Assembly (NCBI GenBank): GCA_964387885.1
Contig: CAYLYZ010000010.1
Location: forward strand, 1 to 64,000
Direction: 5' to 3'
Length of the DNA stretch: 64,000 nucleotides
DNA from: JABGPL01 sp964387885
GTDB lineage: Bacteria; Electryoneota; AABM5-125-24; Hatepunaeales; Hatepunaeaceae
A program made the position numbers and the translations under genes. Shown in pieces: positions 63,270-64,000 of the stretch. How positions within the stretch are numbered: the first letter of the stretch is position 1; each line of letters opens with the position of its first letter. A model generated the notes under the pieces. That model saw only the letters and a program-made list of their open reading frames with translations. It did no database searches and had not been told where the DNA came from.

Positions 63270-64000
63270 TTGATTGACAACGTATACATAAAAACTAGTT
63301 CCCCTGAATTTGACAACTTCTACCCCATGGTAAAATCCTTTCTTGAAAAAGATCTACTGGAAGTATCAATCGAGGGGCAAAAAATTCGTGGATACCGTCC
63401 TCCCGATGCAAAATCAATCTGGATACGGGATTATTCAGATATGATGCGCGGTTTTAAGTACTTCGAACGTGATCTCAAATGCGTCGTAGACCATTTCGCA
63501 GAGAATCAATCCGACACCGGTCGGATTTTTGACTATTTCACAACCTTTCCCGAGAAACTACCAAGTGAACGGGAAAACTGGACGAAATACGTTCGAGTGC
63601 CCGTTGAAGCAGATGTGGAATTCCGATTTGTAAAAGCCGCATTTATTACCTGGCAGGCAACGGGAGATGATGATTGGTTTATCGGCTTATTACCGAAAAT
63701 GGAAAAGGCTCTGAATTACGTTCTCAATCACCCCCATCGCTGGGATAAAGAACATGGACTCGTTAAACGCGCATACACCATAGACACATGGGATTTTGCA
63801 TATTCTGCCGGTAAACACGACTGGCTGCAATTCCAGATTGATGATGATACTTTCTGGGGCATAATGCATGGGGATAACAGCGGATATTATGAGGCTTTCC
63901 AAATTGTTGCTGATCTAAACGAACTTGCCGGTTTTCCAGAAAAGGCTCAGAGTTGGAGAATTCGTGCTGAAGAGCTTAAAACCAATCTGAACAAGTTCTG
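63270..64000 (+). CDS. Six-hairpin glycosidase-like protein, N-terminal part, cut by window edge
   Basis: The frame runs from a TTG at 63270, with GAGG five bases upstream, to the window end with no stop (about 243 residues visible). It shows the repeated helical pattern of (alpha/alpha)6 glycosidases: SIWIRDYSDMMRGFKYFERD near residues 50-69, VPVEADVEFRFVKAAFITWQ near 116-135, and RAYTIDTWDFAYSAG and GDNSGYYEAFQIVADLNELA later. The IWIRDY-type motif resembles GH15/GH63/GH116-like enzymes but I cannot name the family. No signal peptide is seen at this start, so it may be cytoplasmic. Confidence 0.75.
   Translation, partial: MIDNVYIKTSSPEFDNFYPMVKSFLEKDLLEVSIEGQKIRGYRPPDAKSIWIRDYSDMMRGFKYFERDLKCVVDHFAENQSDTGRIFDYFTTFPEKLPSERENWTKYVRVPVEADVEFRFVKAAFITWQATGDDDWFIGLLPKMEKALNYVLNHPHRWDKEHGLVKRAYTIDTWDFAYSAGKHDWLQFQIDDDTFWGIMHGDNSGYYEAFQIVADLNELAGFPEKAQSWRIRAEELKTNLNKF

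Overview
This window looks like a chromosomal piece of an uncultured Gram-negative bacterium of the Fibrobacteres-Chlorobi-Bacteroidetes (FCB) type, probably a candidate phylum. The evidence is an LptD-like outer-membrane LPS assembly protein, two PorV/PorQ-family outer-membrane proteins, and four large exported proteins ending in a type IX secretion (T9SS) sorting domain (xPNPFN...GREI...SSGVYxxxL). Housekeeping genes are ordinary bacterial orthologues using code 11. The base composition is moderately AT-rich. TTG and GTG starts are frequent in the housekeeping operons. The phylum cannot be fixed from sequence reading alone. I saw no rRNA, tRNA or CRISPR array.

Left part (1-9200): a DNA methyltransferase cut by the window edge with an inverted-repeat operator candidate upstream, an unknown lipoprotein, a beta-lactamase-fold serine hydrolase, a small-molecule methyltransferase, a plus-strand group of APH-type kinase, GNAT, HAD hydrolase and GNAT genes, and a polysaccharide flippase. 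The spacers hold palindromic repeats, including the first of three copies of a ~200 bp MITE-like element with terminal inverted repeats.

Secretome island (9526-27311): on the minus strand lie a subtilisin-like protease, a gingipain-family (C25) protease, a PKD/fibronectin lipoprotein, a propeller plus Ig-like protein and a second, divergent C25-like protein. A HepT/MntA (HEPN-MNT) toxin-antitoxin pair sits on the opposite strand inside the island. Two of the cargo proteins share nearly identical sorting-domain DNA.

Middle (27905-37806): a membrane-anchored type 1 periplasmic binding protein with a polytopic zinc-ribbon protein and no ABC transporter beside them, a PorV-family protein, a membrane peptidase overlapping priA, a lone oligopeptide ABC ATPase, and a split transketolase.

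Right part (37932-62303): mostly housekeeping operons, transcribed minus except rpsT. They are cdsA-pyrD-pyrK-TPR/TonB lipoprotein; guaB with a GH2-like membrane protein; rpe-PASTA-rsmB-Zn peptidase-fmt-yajC-dnaB; and udg-coaBC-rpoZ-gmk-yicC-porV-like-lptD. Together they cover phospholipid, pyrimidine, purine and CoA synthesis, translation initiation, protein export, replication restart and LPS export. The right end has a ParE/RelE-type toxin-antitoxin pair and the start of a six-hairpin glycosidase cut by the window edge.
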